64,000 nt of DNA from Dokdonella_A sp963834755 (lineage in GTDB: Bacteria; Pseudomonadota; Gammaproteobacteria; Xanthomonadales; Rhodanobacteraceae): contig CAWICQ010000009.1 of the NCBI GenBank assembly GCA_963834755.1, positions 186,001 to 250,000 on the forward strand, in the 5' to 3' direction. Positions 1-8,530 of this stretch are shown here, one piece after another. Position 1 is the first letter of the stretch. Every line of letters starts with the position of its first letter. The position numbers were made by a program, and so were the translations under genes. The notes beneath the pieces were generated by a model. That model did no database searches, was not told where the DNA came from, and saw only the letters and a program-made list of their open reading frames with translations.

Positions 1-1289
1 TCGCGCCGCCGCTCCGTCCATCACCGGAACGTTCTTCTTTGGCGAGTCCGGTTTCGCGCCGGTCTTGGCCGCGTCCGTTTTCTTCGGTGCGTCCGGCGTT
101 GCGGCGTCGTGCTTGTCTGCCGCGGTCGCGTCGGACGCAGACGTCATTTTCGCGGCCGTCGGCGCGCCGTTGCAGGGCTTGGCGTCCGCCGTGATCTGAA
201 AGCGTTCCTTGCCCGTGCGCGCGTCGGGTTGAATCTGGCCTTGCAATCGCGGATCGCCAAGGCATGCCGAAGAGCCGAGCAGCGAGATCAGCTTCGCCGC
301 CTCCTTCGCTTGACCCTGCAACTGGATCTCGCCGTTCTCGATCTGCAGTCGCTCGAGGAACGTGTCTTCCGGAAGCCGGCGACTCAAATCGTCGAGCACT
401 GCGACCGTGAGCGGACTATTGCGCTTCTTGTCGCTGAGAAAATTCGCGCCGGCGACGGAATCGGCGAGCGTCTTGCGCAGCGCCGCGACCTGGCGCGCTT
501 CGACATTGGATTTCTCCACTTCGGCGCGCATCGACTCGACAGCAGCCGCGCGATTGGTCAGCGACTCGTCCATGTTGACGAAGAGCAGCACCACGGCGAG
601 CGCGGCGAGTCCGAGATTCAGCGGCAGGCGCATGTCGCGCCGGCGTGCGCGGCGTTCCAGCGGCAAGTAGATTGATCTGGCGACGCTCGCCGCCCGGCGC
701 TGCGCGCCATGCGTCGACACCATCGAGCGCCGATGCGCCGGCCGGCAACGCGCCGATTTCCTGATCGAGCTGAGCGCGCGGCAGCAGCACGAGCTCGACG
801 ACGAAGATTGCGCCCGCTCGCGTCGCGTCCGAGCACGCGACTGTCGAAGTAGATCTGGTCGGCCTTGAAGGGCGTCTGCCGATCCATCTCGAACGCGAGC
901 ACCTGGCGCAGGTTGTCTTCTGCGGCCGCCGGCAGAGTCAGGTTCCGCTGCAGCACGCGCTCGGCCGGAATGCACAGGATCGTGCGCACCGAAGGATCGT
1001 CGATGGCCGCGCGCAGGCGCTGAAATTCCGCGCCCTGCGCTTCGGTCGGCAGCGTGCGCGCGATGCGTCCGTATTCGCTTGCATGATCGGCGCGTTCGCG
1101 CCATACGATCATCTCGTCGCCGCGCAAGTCGAGCAGCAGCGATTCCGAGCGTTCCTCGACGAGCGTGCGCCAACGCGGCGGCAGGCACGCGACCAGCTGG
1201 CGGCCCCACCACGCGAAGTAGCCCGGCAGCGGCGTCTTGGCAAGACGCGTCCGCAGACGAGCCAGTTGTCTGTCGATAACGGGATTCAC
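1..1289 (-). CDS. gspL: Type II secretion protein GspL with PilN-like domain, 3' end outside window, frameshifted
   Basis: Inner-membrane platform component of the type II secretion system that links the GspE ATPase to the pseudopilus. The N-terminal 150 residues look like the cytoplasmic GspL/PilM-like domain (LRQVLAFEMDRQTPFKADQI); a single membrane helix (NLGLAALAVVLLFV) follows near residue 218, then a PilN-like coiled region and a Lys/Ala/Pro-rich tail that runs off the left edge, giving at least 429 codons. The start is GTG, 5 nt after the gspK stop. The frame is broken twice, near 823 and near 668; at the second site one T too many separates QINLL from PLERRARRR. Removing one base at each site gives one continuous protein, so sequence error is more likely than decay. 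The name rests on position and domain order. Confidence 0.75.
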
Positions 1290-1294
1290 GAGAG

Positions 1295-2210
1295 TTAAGA
1301 GGCTTCCCCATCCCGCCAGCGCAGGATCACGAACGGCCGGCCGGCCGCGCTGACCCCACCCATGCGGATGGTTGCATCGAGGACCGTGCTGGCGCCGTTC
1401 GGCAGCGTGGCACGGGATTTCACACTATACGTGAGGCCGCCGCCAGCTGCCATGACAGGCGTTCCGTCGGGCGCGAGAACGGGCTGCGCACCTGAGCCGG
1501 GAATCTGCGATTGCAGCTGCTGAATGAACTGCTGAATCTGCTCCGGCGATGCATCCGGATACATCGCCTGCAGCGCGACTTCGTTGCCGTAACTCGCGCT
1601 CGGCGAATTGCGGCCGGAATAAATCGTGATGCCGGGCTCGATCTTCTCGTAGAGATCGTAGGTCATGCCGAGCACCTGCTGCAGTTCGGATACGGTATCG
1701 AACGGCGCGTTCTTCGGCGTGTACGAAAGGCCCGCGGCTTTGTAGTCCGCCGCTTCCGCGCCGTTCGGATGCTTCAGGTCGTCCGGATCGCGCCAGTCCT
1801 GAATCGCGTCGGACAACGCCTGCGCCTGATCCATCGGCACGCCGCGGCCCATGAAAAGATTCGTCAGGAGATCGCCGCTCGCGGCGTTGATGTCGATCTT
1901 GCCGGAGTCGTCGGTGATCTCGAGCTCGATCTCCGCGTCGCCGTAGCCGAAGCGATACGGCCGGCCGTCGGCCATCCAGCGCTGCGCGGGATCGGTCTTG
2001 CGCAGCTCGAAGATCGCGAGATTGAGTCCCGCTTCGGCCGCGTAGCGCGCTTGCGTCGTATCGAAGAGATGACGCGACTGCAGATTCTCCGTGCGCGCGA
2101 CCAGCGCAAAACTGCCGAGCAGGATCGACAGCATCGCAATGACCCACAGCACCAGCACGAACGCGATGCCGCGCGCGTGCGAACGACACGATCGCGCGCC
2201 GGCCGATCAT
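1295..2210 (-). CDS. gspK: Type II secretion minor pseudopilin GspK, leader frameshifted
   Basis: Minor pseudopilin at the tip of the T2SS pseudopilus, processed by the prepilin peptidase. The prepilin pattern ARG/IAFVLVLWVIAMLSILLG is followed by the Glu-containing YAAEAGLNLAIFEL stretch and the large GspK insert (DINAASGDLLTN, IQDWRDPDD). The likely start is ATG at 2210, overlapping the gspJ stop as ATGA. The reading frame from that ATG must shift by one extra base (around 2175-2200, in a CGGCGCGCG run) to enter the main frame, which has no usable start of its own before the hydrophobic core. About 304 residues, usual for the family. Confidence 0.85.
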
Positions 2211-2938
2211 TGATTGCCTCCGAGCGGACGCGGGCGCAGGCCGCCCATGCCGCGCGGATTGATCACCGAGCCCGGCCGGCCCATGCCGCGCGATGCGCCG
2301 ACGTCGAGCATCAGCGGAATATCCATCTCGGGAAATTCGACGCGCGCTTCGGGCCGCATGATGATGCGGATGCGCACCATCACCGGCGTGACGCTCGGAT
2401 CATCCCATTGGTCCGACCAGTCGGTGAGCTCGCCCTGATCGTCGAGCGTGCGGTATTCGAAACGGCCGTCCTGGATCTGATCGAGCAACACCGCGGGATC
2501 GGCCGGCGACGATTCCTTGTCGTCGATATCGAAGCCGTTGAGCATCGAGTCGGTGAACTGCAATTCCTTGCCGCCGCTGCGGCTGCCGACCAGGCGCAGC
2601 GTCTGCACGTACGGGCCGCCTTTGGACAGATAGCCCGGCATCGGCGCGACGAAGCGCATGAAATCGCCGCTGCCTTCGAATACGAAATTGGTGCCGGTGG
2701 TCTGATCCGTTCCGTACGCGAGCGGCAGGATGCGGCTGATCTGATGACGCGTGAATTCCTCGGCGACGCGCAGGCGATTGGTGCGATCGATCGCGTCCTC
2801 GCCCGAATGCATCGCGCGCACCGCCGTGTGGATCGCGCCCCAGGTGCCGGCGAGAAGCAGCGCGAGCAAGACGATCGCCAGCATCACCTCGAGCAAGGTG
2901 AAGCCGCGCGCCGACCGATGTGCCGCGAGCGCGCTCAT
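2207..2938 (-). CDS. gspJ: Type II secretion minor pseudopilin GspJ
   Basis: Minor pseudopilin that joins GspI and GspK in the tip complex. The 243-residue protein begins MSALAAHRSARGFTLLEVML, with the cleavage site after Gly-14 and Glu at position +5 of the mature protein, then a long hydrophobic helix. The remainder is a beta-rich globular domain ending in a Gly/Arg/Pro-rich tail. The ATG at 2938 overlaps the gspI stop (ATGA) and is the natural start; the open frame extends further upstream only because it reads through a frame-shifted part of gspI. No internal break was seen. Confidence 0.9.
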   Translation of the reverse strand: MSALAAHRSARGFTLLEVMLAIVLLALLLAGTWGAIHTAVRAMHSGEDAIDRTNRLRVAEEFTRHQISRILPLAYGTDQTTGTNFVFEGSGDFMRFVAPMPGYLSKGGPYVQTLRLVGSRSGGKELQFTDSMLNGFDIDDKESSPADPAVLLDQIQDGRFEYRTLDDQGELTDWSDQWDDPSVTPVMVRIRIIMRPEARVEFPEMDIPLMLDVGASRGMGRPGSVINPRGMGGLRPRPLGGNQ

Positions 2939-3512
2939 CGCTTCACCGCCGCGCCCTGCTGACCGAGGTTGGGTTGCCCGGTCAGCCCCATCGCATTGTT
3001 CGGATCGGGATTCATCGCGCGCAACGTACTGAAACGCGCGCTGTGTTGCGCGGAACCGAAACGGCCGCCCCAGAACACGGTGAGATCGATCTCGTAGAGA
3101 TCGAACGGAGCGACTTGCAGCGCACCGGGATTGCCGGCGCCGCTGGTGACGCGCTGCTGCAGACCGGCGTTCTGCGTCGGAACCCATGCCGGGCGCGATC
3201 TGCGGCGGCGGCTCGATGTTCTGCGGATCGATCTGCTGGATGTCGAGTTGCCAGCTGTAGTTGTCGTCGAAGCGTCCGCTGCGTGCTGCCGGGCTCGATC
3301 TCGGTGCCGACGCCGACGATATCGAGTTTCGATTCGGCCCAGAGCGCGGCCATCGTGTAGTCGGACGACGTGCGCGTGCTGTGCATCGATGTCGCGAGGA
3401 CCTGCATCAGCACGCCGATGCCGATCGCGAAAACGAGAAACGCAGCGACCATTTCGATCAGGCTGAATCCAGCCTGCCGATGCGCGGCGATGGGTGCGTG
3501 TTTTCGTTTCAC
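2935..3512 (-). CDS. gspI: Type II secretion minor pseudopilin GspI, two frameshifts
   Basis: Minor pseudopilin of the T2SS. A GTG at 3512 starts VKRKHAPIAAHRQAGFSLIE, a type IV prepilin leader with Gly/Phe cleavage and Glu+5, followed by the hydrophobic helix FLVFAIGIGVLMQVLA. The protein then runs through three frames: KLDIVGVGTEIEPGS, then RFDDNYSWQLDIQQIDPQNI, then WVPTQNAGLQQR and the C-terminus. The joins lie near 3280 and near 3183 and each needs one base removed. The restored product is about 191 residues, somewhat longer than many GspI. The globular part YEIDLTVFWGG matches the expected strand pattern. Confidence 0.8.
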
Positions 3513-3559
3513 GACAATCTGGACTCGATTCGCCTGCTTTGGTTCGGTACTGAAGTTCG

Positions 3560-4119
3560 CTACTGCGGATGCTCGTCGAGCGCGATGTCGCCGGTGAGCC
3601 AGGCCACATTGATGCGCCATTCGCGTCGATCCTGCAGCACCGAGATATGTCCGCCGGTCGAGCTGCCGTCCGCAAAAAAGCGGATGCCGCCCGATGTTGC
3701 CGCTGGTCACTTCCTGCTGCGGCCGTGGTCAGGCGCAGCGTCATGTCGTTCGGCAACTTGACCGGCGATTTGCCCGGCGCGGTGTATGAGTTGTCGTCGA
3801 GGTTCAGCAGCAGCACTTCCTGCTTTCCCTTGACGATCGCCTGGCCGCGCGTGTATCGCAGCGCGGCGACGAGATCGCGACTCGCCGCGCTGATGCGCGC
3901 GCTGCGCAGGCTTTTCGAAAACGAGAACGTCACCGCGGTCAGCGCGATCGCCAGCAGCAGAATCACCGCCATCAGTTCGATGAGCGTGAATCCGCGGGAT
4001 CGGGAATGGGGAATGGGGAATGGGGAATTGAGAGAATGCGGGCACCGGCTCACGCAAGCGCCACGACGTACGCCGTGATTCGCTTCCCCGATTCCCGATT
4101 CCCGACTCCCGATTCCCAT
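3560..4119 (-). CDS. gspH: Type II secretion pseudopilin GspH, two frameshifts, repeat-derived leader
   Basis: Minor pseudopilin. The core RGFTLIELMAVILLLAIAL is a prepilin signal, followed by the family-typical helix ISAASRDLVAALRYTRGQAI. After LTTAA the frame moves twice (near 3725 and near 3690, where GGGCGG probably should be GGCGG), restoring QEVTSGNIG, GIRFFADGSSTGGHIS and WRINVAWLTGDIAL before a TAG at 3562-3560. The only ATG upstream is at 4119; the leader from there is almost wholly encoded by GGGAAT/ATTCCC repeat arms (SPFPIPHS), so the true start is unsure. About 185 residues after repair. Confidence 0.78.
4001..4119. repeat. Paired inverted GGGAAT / ATTCCC repeat arms in the gspH leader
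   Basis: The plus strand carries about four GGGAAT(GG) units at 4001-4030 and about four ATTCCCG units at 4085-4119, so the arms can pair over a 55-nt loop. The repeat overlaps the 5' coding part of gspH and lies between gspG and gspH. The same paired layout recurs at 5829-5940 and 20858-20972. Confidence 0.8.
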
Positions 4120-4123
4120 CTAC

Positions 4124-4540
4124 TTACTGCCAATTGCCCCAGTCGGCGTTGACGCCGTCGCCGCCGGCTTGTCCGTCCTTGCCGAGGAACATGACGTCGA
4201 AGTCGCCGTGATCGCCCGGCGCCTTGTACTGGAACTCATGCCCGAACGGATCCTTCAGATCGGATTCCTTCGCGTACGGACCCATCCAGTTCGCCGCATT
4301 GCCGGGCTTGCTGATGAGGTCCTCCAGACGCGGCGGCGGCGAGCCGTTGTCGAGCGCATACGCCTCGATCTTTCCCGACAGCGCCTGCACCTGCGCCTTG
4401 CCCGCGCCGTACTTGCCCTTGTCGACGTTCTTGCCGACCTGCTGCACGACGATGCCGGCGACGATGCCGATCAGCACGATCACCGCGAGCATTTCGATCA
4501 GGCTGAAGCCTGCGGCGCGCGGCAGGCGGCGGATGCTCAC
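4124..4540 (-). CDS. gspG: Type II secretion major pseudopilin GspG
   Basis: Major pseudopilin that builds the periplasmic T2SS pseudopilus. It has the prepilin signal RAAGFSLIEMLAVIVLIGIV (cleavage after Gly, Glu+5), the helix GAGKAQVQALSGKIEAYALD, and the GspG C-terminal loop DPFGHEFQYKAPG with a DGQAGGDG-like calcium-site region; 138 residues is normal. The in-frame start is a GTG at 4540 without a clear ribosome site. An ATG at 4559 has a good GAGGA site just upstream and would join this frame if one base near 4543 were extra, so the true start may be 4559. Confidence 0.9.
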   Translation of the reverse strand: MSIRRLPRAAGFSLIEMLAVIVLIGIVAGIVVQQVGKNVDKGKYGAGKAQVQALSGKIEAYALDNGSPPPRLEDLISKPGNAANWMGPYAKESDLKDPFGHEFQYKAPGDHGDFDVMFLGKDGQAGGDGVNADWGNWQ

Positions 4541-4580
4541 GTTGCGATGTCATGTTCATGGTGTCCTCGTTTTTATCTCT

Positions 4581-4605
4581 ATTCCCGAATCCCGATTCCC
4601 GGCTC
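4581..4605. repeat. Single ATTCCC repeat arm between gspF and gspG
   Basis: Three ATTCCCGA-type units sit in the short gap between the gspF stop and the gspG start. No facing GGGAAT arm is visible, unlike the copies at 4001-4119 and 5829-5940. Confidence 0.7.
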
Positions 4606-5822
4606 TAGTGCACCGCGCCGGCAATGTTCATGATCGGCAGCACGATCGCCAGCATGATCATCGCGACGACGACGGTCATCACGATCGTCGTCGCCGGCAC
4701 CAGCGCCGCCAGCAACCGGTCCAGCGTGTTCTTCACTTCGACGTCGAAGGTGTCGGCGACTTTCATCAGCATCGTATCGAGCTCGCCCGATTCTTCGCCG
4801 ACGCTGATCATCTGCAGCGCGAGCTTCGGAAAGCGCTTGGACTGCGCGAGCGCATAGCCGAGACCGCCGCCGGTCTTCACTTCCTCGGCGGCCTGCTCGA
4901 CCGACTGCGCGAGCACGGTATTGGTCATCACGTTGCGCGCCGTCGCAAGCCCGGTCAGCAGCGGCACGCCGTTCTTGAGAAGCGTTCCGAGCGTGCGCGC
5001 GAGACGCGCGGTTTCGATCTTGCGCGTGACGTCGCCGACGACGCGCATGCGCAGCAGGCGCTCGTCGATCTTGAGTCGCGCTTCCGGGTTGGCCATCTGC
5101 CGGCGAAACCAGCCGATGCCGAGCACGATCAGCACGATGATCAGCCACCAGAAACTCTGCAGCGTCGAGCCGACCGCAAGCACGATCTTGGTGATCAGCG
5201 GCATCTCGACGTTCATGTCGGCGAACATCGGCGCGAACTGCGGCACGACGTAGACCAGCAGGATCATCAGCGAAAACAGCACCATGCCGACCAGGAACGC
5301 CGGATAGATCATCGCGTTGATCACGCTGCTCTTGAGCGCGCGGCTGCGTTCGAGATAGTCGCCGAGACGCGCCAGCGTACTGTCGAGCGAGCCGCCGGTT
5401 TCGCCGGCGCGCACCATGTTGACGTAGAGCTTCGAGAAGCTGCCGTGCTCGGCCTCGAGCGCGTCGGAAAGCGGCGTGCCGCCGCGCACCTGATCGCGCA
5501 CGCGCTCGAGCATGTGCTTGGCCTTCACGCTTTCGGGGAGATCGAGCAGGATCTGCAGTGCGCGATCGAGCGGCTGTCCCGCGCCGAGCAGCGTCGCCAG
5601 CATCTGCGTGAACTGCAGCACCTGCGCCTCGCGCAGCGTCGCGCGCTTGAACAGCGCCGCGACCAGGCCGAGCGAATCGCCGCCGTCGGCTTCGCGCACT
5701 TCGAGCGGGATGTTGCCGGCGTCCTGCAGCTTGCCGATGACGTCGTCGTGCGTGCCGACGTCCATCTGGCCTTCGAGCGTTTCGCCGGCGGGCGTGACGG
5801 CTTTGTAGTAGTAGAGGGTCAT
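4605..5822 (-). CDS. gspF: Type II secretion inner-membrane platform protein GspF
   Basis: Polytopic inner-membrane platform protein that couples the GspE ATPase to pseudopilus assembly. The 405-residue length is typical. Two copies of the T2SS_F helical domain are visible (residues about 65-190 and 270-390; QFTQMLATLLGAGQPLDRAL and FPKLALQMISVGEESGELDT), separated by membrane segments near 170-195, 220-245 and 375-400. It begins MTLYYYKAVTPAGETLEGQM, a standard GspF N-terminus. The ATG at 5822 is preceded by repeat DNA rather than a strong ribosome site. No frame break. Confidence 0.97.
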   Translation of the reverse strand: MTLYYYKAVTPAGETLEGQMDVGTHDDVIGKLQDAGNIPLEVREADGGDSLGLVAALFKRATLREAQVLQFTQMLATLLGAGQPLDRALQILLDLPESVKAKHMLERVRDQVRGGTPLSDALEAEHGSFSKLYVNMVRAGETGGSLDSTLARLGDYLERSRALKSSVINAMIYPAFLVGMVLFSLMILLVYVVPQFAPMFADMNVEMPLITKIVLAVGSTLQSFWWLIIVLIVLGIGWFRRQMANPEARLKIDERLLRMRVVGDVTRKIETARLARTLGTLLKNGVPLLTGLATARNVMTNTVLAQSVEQAAEEVKTGGGLGYALAQSKRFPKLALQMISVGEESGELDTMLMKVADTFDVEVKNTLDRLLAALVPATTIVMTVVVAMIMLAIVLPIMNIAGAVH

Positions 5823-5828
5823 GGCTGC

Positions 5829-5940
5829 GGGGAATCGGGAATCGGGAATCGGGAATTGGAAAAAGCAAAACGGACGCGATCATGGACCGAACGGCAAGGC
5901 GCTCTACCCATTCTCCATTCCCTAATCCCTATTCCCATTT
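5829..5940. repeat. Paired inverted GGGAAT / ATTCCC repeat arms between gspE and gspF
   Basis: A plus-strand array of about four GGGAATC units (5829-5858) faces an array of ATTCCC/CCCTAAT units (5908-5940) over about 50 nt. It fills nearly the whole gspE-gspF gap. Same architecture as at 4001-4119 and 20858-20972. Confidence 0.85.
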
Positions 5941-5943
5941 TCA

Positions 5944-7683
5944 TCAACTCTCCTGCGTCACGCGCAGCACTTCCTCGATCGTCGTCTGTCCCTGCAGCGC
6001 CTTGACCAGGCCGTCCTCGTACATCGTGCGCATGCCTTCCTTGCGCGCGGCTTCTTCCAGATCGCCCATGCCCGCGTGCTGCATGATCATGCGCCGCAGG
6101 TTGTCGCTCATGACCAGGAATTCCATGATCGTCGTGCGTCCGTAGTAACCGGTCGGATTGGCGATCGACGAGCCGGGTTTGTAGAGCTTGATCGGACGCT
6201 CGTCGGTGAACTTGTCGAGATTGAATTCCTTGATGACTTCCGGCAGCGGTTCGTAGGCCTCGGACGTCGAGCGGTCGAGCCTGCGCACCAGGCGCTGCGC
6301 GAGGATTCCGTTGACGGTCGAGGTCAGCAGATAATCCTCGACGCCCATGTCGAGCATGCGCGTGACGCCGCCGGCGGCATTGTTGGTGTGCAATGTCGAC
6401 AGCACCAGGTGACCGGTCAGCGCCGACTGGATCGCGATGCGCGCGGTTTCCAGATCGCGCATTTCGCCGATCATGATGATGTCCGGATCCTGACGCACGA
6501 TCGAGCGCAGCGCGTGCGAGAAGTCGAGGCCGATCGCCGGCTTGGCCTGGATCTGGTTGATGCCTTCGATCTGGTATTCGACCGGATCCTCGACCGTGAT
6601 GATCTTGACGTCCGGCGTATTGAGTTTCGAGAGCGCGGTGTACAGCGTCGTCGTCTTGCCCGAACCGGTCGGCCCGGTAACCAGCAGAATGCCGTGCGGG
6701 AGTTCCAGCACGTTGATGAACTTCTGCAGGAACTGATCGGTGAATCCGAGCGAGTGGAAATCGAACACGATCGCTTCGCGATCGAGAATACGCATGACCA
6801 CCGATTCGCCGTGCGCGGTCGGCACGGTCGAAACGCGCAGGTCCAGCTCCTTGCCCTGCACGCGGATCATGATGCGGCCGTCCTGCGGCAGGCGGCGCTC
6901 GGCGATGTTGAGCTTGGCCATGATCTTGACGCGCGAGATCACCGCCGCGGTCGACGCCGCCGGCGGCGATTCGACTTCATGCAGCACGCCGTCGATGCGA
7001 TAACGCACTTTCAGGCGATTCTCGAACGGCTCGACATGGATATCCGACGCGCGCTGCTCGACCGCGCGCTGGATGATCAGATTGACGAGTCGGATGACCG
7101 GCGCTTCCGAAGCGAGATCGCGCAGATGCTCGATGTCGTCTTCGCTGCGGTTGTTGTCGTCGGTGAGGTTCTCGACGATGGTGCCCATCGCCGAGCGGCC
7201 CGAGCCGTAATAGCGCTCGATGAGATCGTCGATCTCGCTGCGCATGCCGATGTTGAGCTTGACCGTGCGTCCGGTCGCGAGCTCGAGCGCCTGCATCGGA
7301 AAGCGGTCGGCCGGATCGGCGACCAGCAGCGTGACTTCGTTTTCGCTCTCGCCGATCGGGCAGATGTGGTGGTGCTTGAGGAACCGCACCGACGTCTGCA
7401 CGCTCGCCGGCGGCGTATCCGGAAATTCCTTCGCCGAAAGCAGCGGCAGCGAAAGCAATTCCGAAACCGCTTCGGCCATTTCGCGTTCGGAAACGAGGCC
7501 AAGACGCGTCAGCAGCGAAACGAGGCTGCCCGAACCCGGATCTTCCTGATGCAGCCGGCGGCCGCGGACCAGATCGGTGTCCTTCAGGTGCCCCTGCGCG
7601 ACCAGGAAATGGCAGATGCGATCGTCGAGGCTGCCCTCGGCGGCATGCGAAGTCGCGGGTGCGATAGGTGCAACGGCTGCCAT
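5944..7683 (-). CDS. gspE: Type II secretion ATPase GspE
   Basis: Cytoplasmic hexameric ATPase that powers the T2SS. The N-terminal region (about residues 15-150) is the GspE/PilB N-terminal domain; the catalytic half has RASDIHVEPFENRLKVRYRI, Walker A GPTGSGKTTTLYTAL near residue 337, Walker B-like DPDIIMIGEMRD and the His box LVLSTLHTNNA. The start at 7683 (MAAVAPIAPATSH) is chosen because the sequence before it has no family similarity; it gives 579 residues. Odd point: the tetracysteine zinc motif expected after QRLVRRL is missing; this stretch (LDRSTSEAYEP to KPGSSIANPTGYYGRT) has no Cys at all. As first gene of the E-to-L run it fits the Xanthomonas xps order. Confidence 0.95.
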   Translation of the reverse strand: MAAVAPIAPATSHAAEGSLDDRICHFLVAQGHLKDTDLVRGRRLHQEDPGSGSLVSLLTRLGLVSEREMAEAVSELLSLPLLSAKEFPDTPPASVQTSVRFLKHHHICPIGESENEVTLLVADPADRFPMQALELATGRTVKLNIGMRSEIDDLIERYYGSGRSAMGTIVENLTDDNNRSEDDIEHLRDLASEAPVIRLVNLIIQRAVEQRASDIHVEPFENRLKVRYRIDGVLHEVESPPAASTAAVISRVKIMAKLNIAERRLPQDGRIMIRVQGKELDLRVSTVPTAHGESVVMRILDREAIVFDFHSLGFTDQFLQKFINVLELPHGILLVTGPTGSGKTTTLYTALSKLNTPDVKIITVEDPVEYQIEGINQIQAKPAIGLDFSHALRSIVRQDPDIIMIGEMRDLETARIAIQSALTGHLVLSTLHTNNAAGGVTRMLDMGVEDYLLTSTVNGILAQRLVRRLDRSTSEAYEPLPEVIKEFNLDKFTDERPIKLYKPGSSIANPTGYYGRTTIMEFLVMSDNLRRMIMQHAGMGDLEEAARKEGMRTMYEDGLVKALQGQTTIEEVLRVTQES

Positions 7684-7771
7684 GGGTTCCTGCTGTCTCT
7701 TGCGGGCTCCGCGCCCGCTGCGAATTGTTCCATACCCGATGCCCGGACGCCGGATCGGCCACGTGAATTCG

Positions 7772-7840
7772 GGCGGCACCGCAAACCGCGGTGCCGCCGT
7801 CGTACGTCCTGCGGCTGTGGACGCCCGCGGCGCGGGCGTC
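7772..7840. repeat. Two perfect GC-rich hairpins between gspE and the upstream membrane-protein gene
   Basis: Two hairpins lie in this 180-bp gap: GGCGGCACCGC pairs with GCGGTGCCGCC (7772-7798, 5-nt loop), and GACGCCCGC pairs with GCGGGCGTC (7820-7840, 3-nt loop). Neither is followed by a T run on the minus strand, so a simple rho-independent terminator is not supported; they may separate the 7865-8530 gene from the secretion operon in another way. Confidence 0.6.
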
Positions 7841-7864
7841 CCGATCGTCTCTCTCGGGCGTTGT

Positions 7865-8530
7865 TCAGACCGCCGTTTCCACCCCGGGTTCCCGGTCCAG
7901 GCGCACCAGGCGCTCGATGAATCGCCGGTTCAGGCCGATCCACAGCGCCGCCGGGACGACCGCCGGCAGGATCAGAAACCCGAATTGATAGGCCAGCGCG
8001 ATGGCGTTGGGCGAGAGCCCGGCGCGCGCGATCGCCGCCGCGCCTTCCGCGCCTGCTTCGAAAGCCACGAACTTGAGGCTCTCGGCGACGATGCCGAACG
8101 CCTGCGCGATCCAGATCACGACGAACGCGATCAGCAGTTCGAACAGCCGGCGCGCGGTCGTCAGCGGCGTCGCCATCGCAAGTCCAGCGAAAAGCGGCAG
8201 CGAATACGCGTAGACCATTGGATTCAGCGTCGGCTCGAGAACGCCGACACCGCCGGCGCTGCCCGCACTGGCGGGAACGGTGACCGTGACCGAGGTCGTC
8301 AATGTGAGCAGATAGCCGGCATGGGCGATCGCGCGGCCGGATGCATCGAGCACGTCGCCGCCCTGACTCAACGCGGTGAAGAGGTTCGGCCACAGTCCAA
8401 GCAGGACCGATTTCGCCAGCGCCGCGGCGGGCCACACCCACAGCGGCGCAGCCCAGAACCAGATCACGAAACTCAGCGGAAGCCAGAGCGCGGCCTTGAG
8501 CGCGAACTCATGGACCGGAGAAAGACGCAC
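7865..8530 (-). CDS. Membrane protein resembling exosortase H-associated proteins
   Basis: A 221-residue integral membrane protein. GTG at 8530 shares one base with the purL stop (TAGTG), so it is probably translationally coupled to purL. Hydrophobic segments lie near residues 10-45, 125-145, 150-175 and 190-210. The motifs NPMVYAYSLPLFAGL, ARAGLSPNAIALAYQFG and LILPAVVPAALWIGLNR recall the small membrane proteins found beside exosortase H (XrtH) in Xanthomonadales. That assignment is from memory of the family pattern. No exosortase or IPTL-CTERM substrate is present in this window, so the role here is unknown. Confidence 0.5.
   Translation of the reverse strand: MRLSPVHEFALKAALWLPLSFVIWFWAAPLWVWPAAALAKSVLLGLWPNLFTALSQGGDVLDASGRAIAHAGYLLTLTTSVTVTVPASAGSAGGVGVLEPTLNPMVYAYSLPLFAGLAMATPLTTARRLFELLIAFVVIWIAQAFGIVAESLKFVAFEAGAEGAAAIARAGLSPNAIALAYQFGFLILPAVVPAALWIGLNRRFIERLVRLDREPGVETAV

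Noticed and set aside
1511..2962. Long plus-strand open frame over gspJ/gspK
   Set aside because: Arg/His-rich antisense shadow of well-identified pseudopilin genes, as often seen in high-GC DNA.
4224..7920. Two plus-strand open frames of about 600 codons over gspG-gspE
   Set aside because: Antisense to complete GspF and GspE; composition biased to Arg, His, Asp; no motifs.
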